A stretch of DNA of 40,934 bases from an uncultured Bacteroidales bacterium (GTDB lineage Bacteria > Bacteroidota > Bacteroidia > Bacteroidales > F082). Under the pieces are notes generated by a model. It ran no database searches. It saw nothing but the letters and a program-made list of their open reading frames with translations, and was not told the DNA's origin. A program made the position numbers and the translations under genes. The stretch spans positions 1-40,934 of the forward strand of contig CAMZEK010000024.1 of assembly GCA_947305795.1 (NCBI GenBank). The letters are read 5' to 3'. This document shows, piece after piece, positions 19,453-27,587 of this stretch (position 1 is its first letter; the number at the start of each line of letters is the position of its first letter).

Positions 19453-21318
19453 ATGACGAATTTCTCTGACATAGCATTGGATTTTTTGCGTAATCTTTTC
19501 TCGTTTGATGAAGCGCATCCGCTGTTGTTCACGCAGTTCTATTTTTGGGCGTTTTTCGCCATCGTGTTTGCCTTCTTCTGTCTGCTCAAGAACAAGTGCT
19601 TGTTGCGCAATGCCTTCTTGTTTTTCGTCAGCCTGTTTTTCTATTACAAGACCAGCGGACTTTTCACTTTAATCCTGATTTTCATTACATTATATGACTT
19701 CTTCGCGGGTAAGTGGTTGCATTCGCGAAAGAAAGACATAAGCCGGAATTTTGTATTGGCACTCAGCGTGGTGGTGAACTTGTCCATTTTGTGCTATTTC
19801 AAGTACGCTTATTTCCTCACCGATGTGGTCAACAACCTGTTTCATACCGAGTTCCGTGTGTTCGATGTGTTCTCATGGATGGGCAACGAAATTACTCATT
19901 CGAACCGCTTTAGCGTTGATGACATCCTCTTGCCTGTGGGCATTTCGTTTTACACTTTCCAGGCTATCAGCTACATCATGGACGTGTATCGCCGCCGCAT
20001 CGAGCCAGTGCGCAACATCTTTGACTTTGGCTTCTACGTCAGTTTCTTCCCGCAGTTGGTGGCGGGTCCTATCGTGAGGGCCAACGAATTTATCCCACAG
20101 CTTCACAAAAAGTATTTCCTGAGCCGCAAGCAGTTCGGCATAGCCGTTTTCTGGATTGTGAACGGACTGGTGAAGAAAATTGTGCTCAGTGATTATATTG
20201 CCATCAACTTCATTGATCGTGTGTTTGAGCAGCCTTTGTTATATACTGGTTTTGAGAACCTTATGGCTTTGTTCGGCTATTCGTTGCAGGTCTATGCCGA
20301 CTTCTCCGGCTATACTGACATCGCCATTGGCGTTGCCATGCTGATGGGCTTCTATTTGCCCAAGAACTTCAACTCACCCTACAAGGCCAAAAACCCTGCC
20401 GAGTTTTGGAAACGCTGGCACATCTCCCTCTCGCGTTGGCTGCAGGATTATCTATACATCCCGTTGGGTGGCAACCGCAACGCCACTTTTGGCTCGTTCT
20501 GTATCATCATCATGATTGCTGCCATCGCCGTGTTTCTTTCGGGCAGCCTTTGGGTGGGCGTTGGCGTGGGTGTCGTTGCCTTGGTTTTGGGTCTCGTGTC
20601 GATTTTCAAGCCTGAAAAACGCAAAACGATTACTACCGAAATCAACCGCATGGACACGATGCTGCTCGGTGGCCTGTGGCACGGTGCCTCATGGAACTTC
20701 ATGATTTGGGGCGGCTTGAACGGCATTGGCATGGTCTTTTCCCGTTATTGGGAACGTTGGAGTGTCTATGGTCGCACCTTATTTATATTATTTGTGACTT
20801 TTGGGCTGCGTTTGCTTTGCGTGTACCTGCCGCAGCCGGTGTTCAATATGCTCTTTGTTTGGTGCGCCGTCATTCTCGCAGGCAATGTCATTCGCATGAT
20901 TTACAATCTTTTGGGCGGAAAGAAAGCATGGAAATGGCTACAAGATGCTTGGGCCATCTTCCAGACCTTTACCTTCATTACCTTTACGCGACTGTTCTTC
21001 CGCAGCGGCTCCAACCTTGACCCCGCCGAAGCTAATGAAACAGCTTGGAACACGGCTAAAAACATGGTCAACCAAATTGGAAGCCATTGGCGTTTGGAAC
21101 AGATTCCCGATATCCTTTATTATTATCGTAATGTGTTCATTCTCATCCTGTTGGGTATGATTATTCATTGGCTGCCAGAGAACTTCAAGCGGCGCTATCG
21201 TCTGTGGTTCGCTAAGATGCCCCTGCCGCTGATGGTTGTGGTTTGTGTGCTCGTCGTGTTCATTATATACCAGTTTATTACCGCTGATTTACAGTCCTTT
21301 ATCTATTTCCAGTTCTAA
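19453..21318 (+). CDS. MBOAT-family membrane O-acyltransferase (AlgI/PatA-like)
   Basis: A 621-residue polytopic inner-membrane protein of the AlgI/DltB/PatA group, which passes acyl groups from a cytoplasmic donor across the membrane. Signature segments are LPVGISFYTFQ at 160-170, FFPQLVAGPIVR at 198-209, YADFSGYTDIAIG at 281-293, FWKRWHISLSRWL at 318-330 with His323, and GGLWHGASWNF at 406-416 with the near-invariant His410. Between YIPLGGNRN and GGLWHG there is an extra hydrophobic stretch (about 350-400) longer than in typical members. It starts one base after the second SGNH gene. The acceptor is unknown; acetyl transfer to an envelope glycan is the best inference. Confidence 0.93.
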   Translation: MTNFSDIALDFLRNLFSFDEAHPLLFTQFYFWAFFAIVFAFFCLLKNKCLLRNAFLFFVSLFFYYKTSGLFTLILIFITLYDFFAGKWLHSRKKDISRNFVLALSVVVNLSILCYFKYAYFLTDVVNNLFHTEFRVFDVFSWMGNEITHSNRFSVDDILLPVGISFYTFQAISYIMDVYRRRIEPVRNIFDFGFYVSFFPQLVAGPIVRANEFIPQLHKKYFLSRKQFGIAVFWIVNGLVKKIVLSDYIAINFIDRVFEQPLLYTGFENLMALFGYSLQVYADFSGYTDIAIGVAMLMGFYLPKNFNSPYKAKNPAEFWKRWHISLSRWLQDYLYIPLGGNRNATFGSFCIIIMIAAIAVFLSGSLWVGVGVGVVALVLGLVSIFKPEKRKTITTEINRMDTMLLGGLWHGASWNFMIWGGLNGIGMVFSRYWERWSVYGRTLFILFVTFGLRLLCVYLPQPVFNMLFVWCAVILAGNVIRMIYNLLGGKKAWKWLQDAWAIFQTFTFITFTRLFFRSGSNLDPAEANETAWNTAKNMVNQIGSHWRLEQIPDILYYYRNVFILILLGMIIHWLPENFKRRYRLWFAKMPLPLMVVVCVLVVFIIYQFITADLQSFIYFQF

Positions 21319-21330
21319 ATTGAAAGAATC

Positions 21331-21900
21331 ATGAAAAATCTAGTCTTAATGTTTGGAGCCGTCATCTTGGGTTTTGTTATGACTTCCTGCGGCGGTTCGC
21401 CCAAAGACGCCATCATACAAGATGTTGACAACTATTTCACCCAACTGGAGCAAGAGCTTCAAGGCATTGATAACGCCGACGACTTTATGGCTTTTTGGAA
21501 AGTGGCCAGCGACAAATCGGATATTCTCAAACTTATTGACGAGAAATATGGTAACAAGATGCTTTCAGAAGAGGAAAGCGAGATGGTTAAAGATTTCATC
21601 AGAGACAGAGCCGATTCTTACAATCAAGCTGAAATTCAAAGGTTTGCCGAGCTTTTTACTCCAGTTCTTGAAAGGTATGAGAAAGCTGTTGACGCGTTTT
21701 GGACCGTTTATCAGTCGGGTGGAATCGTTGCCGGCAAAAGAATTGATGAAGCCACTTTCAACGCAATGGATAAGGAATATGAACAAGCCGAAGCAGAATT
21801 GATGAAATTTGCTGCCTATGACAATATTCTTCCCTCCTTGATGGATCGCTTTACGGAGGCTGCAAAAAAACATATTGAAATGTTCGGCGACGAGGAATAA
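21331..21900 (+). CDS. Small helical lipoprotein of unknown function
   Basis: I do not recognise this 189-residue protein. It has a signal peptide with a lipobox ending MTSC (Cys20), followed by a Gly/Ser spacer. The remainder is acidic and Gln/Glu/Lys-rich, with heptad-like spacing suggesting an all-alpha or coiled-coil fold (about 30-185). It begins 12 bases after the MBOAT stop and is followed by a strong terminator, so it looks like the last gene of the same operon. It may be an accessory or scaffold of the acylation system, but nothing in its sequence proves that. Confidence 0.8.
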   Translation: MKNLVLMFGAVILGFVMTSCGGSPKDAIIQDVDNYFTQLEQELQGIDNADDFMAFWKVASDKSDILKLIDEKYGNKMLSEEESEMVKDFIRDRADSYNQAEIQRFAELFTPVLERYEKAVDAFWTVYQSGGIVAGKRIDEATFNAMDKEYEQAEAELMKFAAYDNILPSLMDRFTEAAKKHIEMFGDEE

Positions 21901-21914
21901 TCTCTGACAACAAG

Positions 21915-21950
21915 AAAACCACCGTTTCCATTATGAAAACGGTGGTTTTT
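21915..21950 (+). terminator. Terminator of the O-acylation operon
   Basis: AAAACCACCGTTT and AAACGGTGGTTTT form a 13-base stem with a T-run, starting 14 bases after the lipoprotein stop codon. The A/T symmetry may let it also stop buk transcription from the other side. Confidence 0.88.
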
Positions 21951-21961
21951 GTTTTGTTTAA

Positions 21962-21989
21962 TAGAAACGGTAACACACCGTCTCTACAA
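21962..21989. repeat. Intergenic palindrome, copy B (one arm decayed)
   Basis: The right arm ACCGTCTCTACAA is intact. The left arm reads TAGAAACGGT, with a G-to-A change relative to TAGAGACGGT. The intact arm faces the buk stop codon, 6 bases away. It is related to the copies at 3598, 33679 and 38870. Confidence 0.75.
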
Positions 21990-21995
21990 GCCCAA

Positions 21996-23069
21996 TTATC
22001 CTTGGTAATCTTTCGGAGCCTCTTCGCCACAAAGGACGCGCAAGCCATTGAACGCCAGGGCTTTCATTTCGTCCTCACCAGGATAGACGTACACAGGAGC
22101 AATCTTCTCCACATGTTCTTTGACGATGTTGCAGAAGGTCTTGTCATAGGCCATACCGCCAGTGATGAAAATGCCATCGACATCCATGTCGAGGGCCGAT
22201 GCAGCGAGACCGCCGATTTCCTTGGCGACTTGATAAGCCATGGCGCGATACACCTTCTCCCATTCCTTGTTGCCAGCTTTCACAGCGTTTTCCACTTCGA
22301 GGGCGTCGTTGGTGCCGAGATAAGCCACAAAACCACCTTGTCCCTTGAGCATGAGGTCAACGTCCTTCTTGGTGTATTTGCCGCTGAAGCAGGCTTTCAT
22401 CAGAGGACCGGACGGAAGGGCACCGGAGCGTTCAGGAGTGAAAGGACCGTCGCCGTTCAGGGCGTTGTTGACATCGACCACGCGACCTTTCTTGTGTGCT
22501 CCCACCGAGATGCCACCGCCAAGGTGCACACCGATGAGGTTGAGGTCTTCATATTTCTTGCCAACAGCCTCAGCGTGCTGGCGGGCAATCATTTTCTGGT
22601 TCAAGGCGTGGAAAATGGAAATGCGTGGGAACAAAGGATGTCCCGAGTAACGCGCCACGTCTTCCATCTCATCGACGACAACAGGATCGGCGATGTAGGC
22701 CTTCACACCATATTCCTTGGCGATGTCATTGGCAATCAAGCCGCCGAGGTTGCAGGCATGTTCGCCGTAGGAAGCAGCCGTGAGGTCTTTAATCATGGCC
22801 TCGTTCACCTCGTAAACGCCTGAAGTGAGCGGATGCAACAGACCACCACGACCAACGACAGCACTGAGGCCATCCAAGGAGATACCTTCGTTCTTCAACT
22901 CGTTCAGAATCATATCCTTACGGTATCCGAATTGGTCGGCAATCCTGTCGAATTTGGCAATTTCCTCAACAGAATGCTTGATGTTCTTCTTGAACACCTG
23001 CTCTTTATCTTGGAAAACAGCAACTTTCGTTGATGTGGAACCTGGGTTGATGATTAATAGTTTATACAT
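21996..23069 (-). CDS. buk: Butyrate kinase
   Basis: An ASKHA-family acyl kinase that converts butyryl (or branched-chain acyl) phosphate and ADP to the acid and ATP. At 357 residues it has the Buk length rather than the longer acetate-kinase length. The N-terminal phosphate loop is INPGSTSTKVAVF, followed by GRGGLLHP, HLGGGISVGAH and SGALPSGPLMK, all Buk signatures. It lies 26 bases after ptb, so the two form an operon that ends acid fermentation with substrate-level ATP formation. Chain-length preference cannot be read from sequence. Confidence 0.96.
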   Translation of the reverse strand: MYKLLIINPGSTSTKVAVFQDKEQVFKKNIKHSVEEIAKFDRIADQFGYRKDMILNELKNEGISLDGLSAVVGRGGLLHPLTSGVYEVNEAMIKDLTAASYGEHACNLGGLIANDIAKEYGVKAYIADPVVVDEMEDVARYSGHPLFPRISIFHALNQKMIARQHAEAVGKKYEDLNLIGVHLGGGISVGAHKKGRVVDVNNALNGDGPFTPERSGALPSGPLMKACFSGKYTKKDVDLMLKGQGGFVAYLGTNDALEVENAVKAGNKEWEKVYRAMAYQVAKEIGGLAASALDMDVDGIFITGGMAYDKTFCNIVKEHVEKIAPVYVYPGEDEMKALAFNGLRVLCGEEAPKDYQG

Positions 23070-23095
23070 GTTGTTGGGGTTTTAGAGTTAAGAAA

Positions 23096-23998
23096 TTAAG
23101 CCATCATAGCTGCTAAGGCGATGGAATAGAGCTTGGTCTTGGAGGTGTCGCCGCGCGAACTAAGCACGCAAGGCACCTTGGCGCCCATGAGCATGGCACC
23201 CACCTCGCTCTTGTCGAACTTGGTGCAGCACTTGTAGAACACATTGGAGGCTTCGAGGTTGGGGAACACGAGGCAGTCGGCGTCGCCGGCCACGGGGTTC
23301 TTCATGCCCTTGATGGCAGCGGTCTCGGCATCCAAGGCGAGGTCGAGGCTGATAGGACCTTCCACCATGCAACCCTTGATCTGGCCGCGCTCAGCCATCT
23401 TGGCGATGATGGCGGCATCGACGCAGGCAGGGATGCCGGCGCTCATCTGCTCGGTGGCGGTCACCATGGCGACCTTCGGGCAGCTGACACCCAGCTTGGT
23501 AGCAACGGAGGTCACATATTTGAGCAGTTGTTGCTTCTGTTTGATGTCGGGCAGCGGGATGATGGCGCAGTCGGAAGCGACCATCAGCTTGTGGTAGTTC
23601 GGGTTCTCGATGACGGCGACATGGGCCAGTGTCACGTTGGGTGGGCAGAGGCCGCGTTCCTTGTTGAGGATGGCGCGCATGTACTTGTCGGTGGGCAGCA
23701 GGCCCTTCATCAAGATGTCGGCTTCGCCGGCGTTGATGAGGTCGCAAGCCATGGCGGCGGCCTTCACGTCAACGGGTTCGTTGATGATACGGAAGTTGCC
23801 CATGTCGATACCTTCGGCCTTGCACACTTCGGCAATCACTTTCTCGTCGCCGAGGAGGGTGGCTTCGATGAGACCTTCCTTAACGGCAGCGTTCACTGCA
23901 CAGATGGTGTGGTCGTCGTTGGCGTAAGCGGCCACAAGGCGTTTCTTCGGTTTGCTGCGCAAAACCTCGAACATTTGTTCTAATTTTCTGATTTCCAT
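23096..23998 (-). CDS. ptb: Phosphate butyryltransferase
   Basis: Exchanges CoA for phosphate on butyryl-CoA or related acyl-CoAs, giving the acyl phosphate used by Buk. It is a 300-residue member of the phosphate acetyl/butaryl transferase family, with the typical DILMKGLLPTDKYMRAIL segment split by DADCLVFPNLEASN further on. Immediate linkage to buk supports butyryltransferase rather than Pta activity. It has its own promoter 68 bases upstream, so it need not depend on the thpR/M14 genes. No acyl-CoA synthesis genes lie nearby, so the source may be butyrate fermentation or amino-acid breakdown. Confidence 0.94.
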   Translation of the reverse strand: MEIRKLEQMFEVLRSKPKKRLVAAYANDDHTICAVNAAVKEGLIEATLLGDEKVIAEVCKAEGIDMGNFRIINEPVDVKAAAMACDLINAGEADILMKGLLPTDKYMRAILNKERGLCPPNVTLAHVAVIENPNYHKLMVASDCAIIPLPDIKQKQQLLKYVTSVATKLGVSCPKVAMVTATEQMSAGIPACVDAAIIAKMAERGQIKGCMVEGPISLDLALDAETAAIKGMKNPVAGDADCLVFPNLEASNVFYKCCTKFDKSEVGAMLMGAKVPCVLSSRGDTSKTKLYSIALAAMMA

Positions 23999-24065
23999 AA
24001 CGATGTATTTAAAGATTTAAAATTTAAGATTAACTTCGTTGAATGTTTCACATTTCAAGATTCTG

Positions 24066-24073
24066 CAAAATTA
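24066..24073 (-). promoter_or_regulatory. -7 promoter element for ptb-buk
   Basis: The minus strand reads TAATTTTG followed by CAG, an exact -7 match. It lies in the 88-base gap between thpR and ptb, giving an AT-rich leader of roughly 60 bases. Confidence 0.65.
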
Positions 24074-24086
24074 CAAAATAAAACCT

Positions 24087-24656
24087 TTATCCCAAAGGAA
24101 TCTTTTTCAAAACCTTGTAAAAAGGCCCTGTCGGTTGCAGGAAGCTTTGGAAATAGACGAGCTCCTTCACATCGGCGTGGAGATAGGTTTTCTGCTCGAT
24201 GGTATTGTAAATCTGCATGAAGAACTGCTTGTCCACCAGCGACTTGATGCGGCAAATGGTAAGATGTGGCACAAAGTTCTGCCTGTCGCGGAGATAGCCC
24301 AAGTCGTCGAAAGCGTCAAGCAGGTCGGCTTCGAGGTCAAACAAGGCTTTGGGCTGGTCGTTCATGCCGAGCCATAGCACACGCGGCACGCGATTGCTGC
24401 CGAAAAGTCCAGTGTGGTCGAAATCCATTGTGAACGGCTGATGTTTTTTGGCCACCTTCTGAACAGCCTCGATGATGGCGGGGATGTCGTTTTCAGGTGT
24501 ATCGCCCAAAAACTTCAGCGTCAGGTGTATTTGATTGGTTTTCACATAGTTGATATAATGTTCATGATGAAGGTTTTTCTTCAGTTTTTCCACAAGCGCC
24601 GGAAACTCCGTCCCGCAGGGGATTGAAATAGCTAAGAAGGTTCGTTTGGTGTTCAT
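24087..24656 (-). CDS. thpR: RNA 2',3'-cyclic phosphodiesterase (LigT family)
   Basis: A 189-residue 2H-family phosphoesterase that opens 2',3'-cyclic phosphates at RNA ends. The two catalytic HxTx motifs are both present: HLTLKFLG near residue 45 and HLTICRIK near residue 129. The N-terminal KRTFLAISIP is typical of ThpR. It is cytosolic with no signal peptide. It starts 16 bases after the M14 peptidase stop codon, so the two are probably co-transcribed, with no evident functional link. Confidence 0.94.
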   Translation of the reverse strand: MNTKRTFLAISIPCGTEFPALVEKLKKNLHHEHYINYVKTNQIHLTLKFLGDTPENDIPAIIEAVQKVAKKHQPFTMDFDHTGLFGSNRVPRVLWLGMNDQPKALFDLEADLLDAFDDLGYLRDRQNFVPHLTICRIKSLVDKQFFMQIYNTIEQKTYLHADVKELVYFQSFLQPTGPFYKVLKKIPLG

Positions 24657-24672
24657 AGTTTATGGATTTAAA

Positions 24673-26418
24673 TCATCTCACCATTCCCACCGGATAAACC
24701 AAATAACTCTTGTCACAATAGGGCGAGCGTTCGTAGAACCAGTTCAGGATGGCGTATTGCGAGGGTTGTTTGTCTTTCGGGAAGGTGGCTTTCCAGGCCT
24801 CGAATTGTTCTTTCAGGAAGGGGTCGGAGGCAAGCATTTCCTGGGCCATCGGCTCCATTTTGTAAACCTCGAAATACTCCACGCGCTGGAGGACGTGGTT
24901 GAAGAAGCCCCACTCAAATAGCGAGCCTTGCATCTCCGGCTCCAAGAGGTTCATCAGCAGGCGGACACCGTTCTGCGAAGTCTTCACTACTGCCGAGCCT
25001 TTCGGGAAGGTGACTTCCTTCGTGATGTCCTCCGCATCGAAGCGAGCCACACGACAATGGCCTTCGGAGGGTCGGGGCGCAAACTCCACGTTGCCAAAGC
25101 GGTAGGTGCTGACTGTCAGCTTCTTCTCACTCTTCAGGTAATTGATGTCGAAGCCGTGTGCCTTGACGATGTCAATGACCTCTTTATATTGCGCAGGGAT
25201 GATGTATTCCTTCGGCACGCTTAGGATTTTCTCGGGTCGGGTGGTGCGGATGCGGCGCGTGGTGCGCGTTTCGGGGCGCGTGGTGTCGTAGGTGTAATAC
25301 CAGCCGCCCGTCACGTTACTGTGTACCGTGTCGAAATGGTAGCCCAAGAAGTCTTCCCAAATTGTGTCGTTCAGCTGCGACTGCATGTTGATGGGCAATT
25401 CCTTGAGGCTCAGGTCGTTTTTCTTGGCTTGAACCAGCAGGGTTTTGTAATTTTCCTTGTCGTCGCGGATGATTTTCAAGGTTTCCACAATCATGTGGTA
25501 GGTGGAAAGCACGCGGTCTTTGTAGGGTTTCAACATGTGGGTTTCAAGCAGGATGCCTGGGCAGTTGCGTGCTGAGGTGTAGGCCTCGGAGAACATGGCG
25601 GAAAAGCTCTCGTCATAAAGCGGCGCGGTCGGATCGCCCCAAGGATGGAATTCGATGTAGCGGCAGATGGGCATTCCGAGACCGTTCATCGCTTGGCGGA
25701 TTTCGGGTTCCCACCTGTCGCTTAGCCATTGCGAAAGACCTGCATCGTAATTGCCGAAGTCCTCAATAGAATAGGTGGTTACATATTGGTAATCAGCACC
25801 ATCGGTGGCGTGGGTGTCGAAAAACAGGTCGGGCTGCCAGTCGTTGAAGAGAGCCGTGAAAGCGCGCAGTTCGGGCGAGTCGAGCTTGGTGAAGTCGCGG
25901 TTGAGGTTGAGGCCTTGGGCATTCACGCGCCAGCCCATCTGCTTCGGGCCATTCTGGTTGATGCGGTTGAAGGGCGAGAAGTTGGCCAAGCCGTCGGGAC
26001 TCAACACGGGGATGAAAAGGAAGGAAAAATCGTCCAAAAGGTCACTATATTCCCTGCCTCTCAGCATGTTGCGGATGAGCAGAAACATAGCGTCCTTACC
26101 GTTCGGCTCGCCAGGGTGGATGCACGACTGCACGAGGATGACACACCTTCCGCTCTTGCGAATCTTTTTCGGGCTGGTGTAGCCGTTCTTGTCGACGATT
26201 AATAAAGGAATGTCACGGCTCATTGCGGTCTGCCCGATGCTTTGGTAATGCACCTCCTTGAACTGCTTTGCGAGCAGTTTCGCGTAGGCGATGGTGCCTT
26301 CATAATCGTCTGTTTCCAAACAATTTGACTTCTCGAAAGTGGTGGTCAGGTCGGCGTCTTTTTCGGTGCAGGCGGCCAAGAGCAACAAGGCCAAAATGAA
26401 GATGAAATGTCTTTTCAT
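24673..26418 (-). CDS. M14-family zinc carboxypeptidase-like lipoprotein
   Basis: A 581-residue envelope peptidase. The signal peptide ends in a lipobox LAAC (Cys17). The M14 domain is about residues 50-330: zinc ligands in QSCIHPGEPNGKDA (HxxE), a substrate-binding-like NLNRDF (Asn-Arg), the third zinc His probably in FFDTHATDG, and a candidate catalytic Glu in ILLETHMLKPYKDR. A C-terminal beta-rich region of about 250 residues follows. The family removes C-terminal residues or cuts peptide amide bonds; the substrate here is unknown. It has its own promoter and is divergent from the ROK kinase gene. Confidence 0.88.
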   Translation of the reverse strand: MKRHFIFILALLLLAACTEKDADLTTTFEKSNCLETDDYEGTIAYAKLLAKQFKEVHYQSIGQTAMSRDIPLLIVDKNGYTSPKKIRKSGRCVILVQSCIHPGEPNGKDAMFLLIRNMLRGREYSDLLDDFSFLFIPVLSPDGLANFSPFNRINQNGPKQMGWRVNAQGLNLNRDFTKLDSPELRAFTALFNDWQPDLFFDTHATDGADYQYVTTYSIEDFGNYDAGLSQWLSDRWEPEIRQAMNGLGMPICRYIEFHPWGDPTAPLYDESFSAMFSEAYTSARNCPGILLETHMLKPYKDRVLSTYHMIVETLKIIRDDKENYKTLLVQAKKNDLSLKELPINMQSQLNDTIWEDFLGYHFDTVHSNVTGGWYYTYDTTRPETRTTRRIRTTRPEKILSVPKEYIIPAQYKEVIDIVKAHGFDINYLKSEKKLTVSTYRFGNVEFAPRPSEGHCRVARFDAEDITKEVTFPKGSAVVKTSQNGVRLLMNLLEPEMQGSLFEWGFFNHVLQRVEYFEVYKMEPMAQEMLASDPFLKEQFEAWKATFPKDKQPSQYAILNWFYERSPYCDKSYLVYPVGMVR

Positions 26419-26437
26419 GTGATGGGAATTAGAATCA

Positions 26438-26445
26438 CAAAATTA
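26438..26445 (-). promoter_or_regulatory. -7 promoter element for the M14-thpR pair
   Basis: The minus strand reads TAATTTTG, exact to consensus, 19 bases before the start codon at 26418. Confidence 0.6.
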
Positions 26446-26509
26446 GGCCTTTTTGCAGAGAATGGAACCTTTTTTGACGTTTTTTTCTTCTTTGTTAGGC
26501 AAAAATCCG

Positions 26510-26517
26510 TACTTTAG
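26510..26517 (+). promoter_or_regulatory. Near-consensus -7 element for the ROK kinase
   Basis: TACTTTAG followed by CA differs from TAnnTTTG at one base and lies 21 bases before the ATG at 26539. TTTG at 26491-26494 is a possible -33, though the 15-base spacing is short. Confidence 0.5.
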
Positions 26518-26538
26518 CACTCTCAAAACCTTAAAGAC

Positions 26539-27492
26539 ATGAACAATACGTATTGCATAGGCATTGACATCGGTGGCACCAACACCGACATTGGCTTGGT
26601 GCGCGATGATGGCCGCTGCTTGGCCAAAAAGAATATCCCGACCAACATGTATTTTGACGTGGAGCTTTATGTGTCAGATATTTGCGATAGGATTAGGAAA
26701 CTGATGTATGAGCACGACATTGTCACCATCGAAGGCATCGGTATCGCCGCTCCTATGGGCAACTACTACACAGGCTGCATTGAAAATGCTGCAAACCTGA
26801 ACTTCAAGGGCGTCATCAATCTTTCTGAATTATTCCAACAGCGTTTGGACGTACCGGTGGTCGTCTCTAATGATGCTAACGCGGCAGCTTATGGCGAACT
26901 CGTTTACGGTGGCGCGCGAGGCATGAAGCATTTCGTGATGTTTACTCTTGGCACCGGCGTGGGTAGTGGCATTGTCGTGGACGGCAAGTTGGTCCATGGT
27001 AAATCGGGCGGTGCGGGCGAACTCGGCCACGCCATTTTGATTCCAGAAGGCCGCATGTGCGGCTGTGGTAGGAAAGGCTGTTTAGAGACCTATTGCTCTG
27101 CTACAGGCATTTGCCGCACTGCGTTGGAACTGATGAAATCCACGCCCGATTATGACGGCCCATTGTCGAAAGTGAGTTCTGATAGCCTGACCAGCAAGAT
27201 GGTGGGCGATGCGGCCAAAGACGGCGACTCCTTGGCATTGAAAGTGTTCGAAATGACAGGTTATTGGCTGGGCATTGCGATGGCCAATGCTGTGACTTTC
27301 AGTGATCCAGAGGCTATCTTCCTGTTTGGCGGCCCCGTGAAGGCTGGTGACGTGTTGCTCAATCCTGTGCGGAAATCTTTCGAGGAACATCTGTGTTTCG
27401 TCTTCGCCGGCAGCGTGGAAATCCGTGTCTCCGAACTTCCTGACAACGATGCGGCCATCCTCGGCGCGGCGGCGTTAGTAAAGGCGAAATAA
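26539..27492 (+). CDS. ROK-family glucokinase or related hexose kinase
   Basis: A 317-residue cytosolic ATP-dependent sugar kinase. The phosphate loop GIDIGGTNTDIGLV is at the N-terminus; NDANAAAYGE carries the catalytic Asp; TLGTGVGSGIV is the second phosphate motif; and MCGCGRKGCLET is the full ROK zinc site. Glucokinase is the most common role, but allose, fructose or N-acetylhexosamine kinases share all these motifs, so the substrate is left open. It is monocistronic and convergent with a T9SS cargo gene. It is only distantly like the other ROK gene at 7754-8854. Confidence 0.93.
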   Translation: MNNTYCIGIDIGGTNTDIGLVRDDGRCLAKKNIPTNMYFDVELYVSDICDRIRKLMYEHDIVTIEGIGIAAPMGNYYTGCIENAANLNFKGVINLSELFQQRLDVPVVVSNDANAAAYGELVYGGARGMKHFVMFTLGTGVGSGIVVDGKLVHGKSGGAGELGHAILIPEGRMCGCGRKGCLETYCSATGICRTALELMKSTPDYDGPLSKVSSDSLTSKMVGDAAKDGDSLALKVFEMTGYWLGIAMANAVTFSDPEAIFLFGGPVKAGDVLLNPVRKSFEEHLCFVFAGSVEIRVSELPDNDAAILGAAALVKAK

Positions 27493-27508
27493 TAGAAGAA
27501 AAGGAAGG

Positions 27509-27570
27509 GAAACAAATCTAACACAAATCTGAAATAAATATTCGTTTTCGATTTGTGTTAGATTTGTTTC
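27509..27570. terminator. Long perfect inverted repeat between convergent genes
   Basis: Two perfect 21-base arms (27509-27529 and 27550-27570, beginning GAAACAAATCTAACAC) enclose a 20-base AT-rich loop. It lies 16 bases after the ROK stop and 17 bases before the end of the T9SS cargo gene. A bidirectional terminator is likely, though the stem is unusually long and AT-rich. Confidence 0.65.
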
Positions 27571-27587
27571 TTCTGATAAAGGCCATT

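Noticed and set aside
23528..23983. Plus-strand frame opposite ptb
   Set aside because: Shadow frame of a strongly supported gene; no signals of its own.
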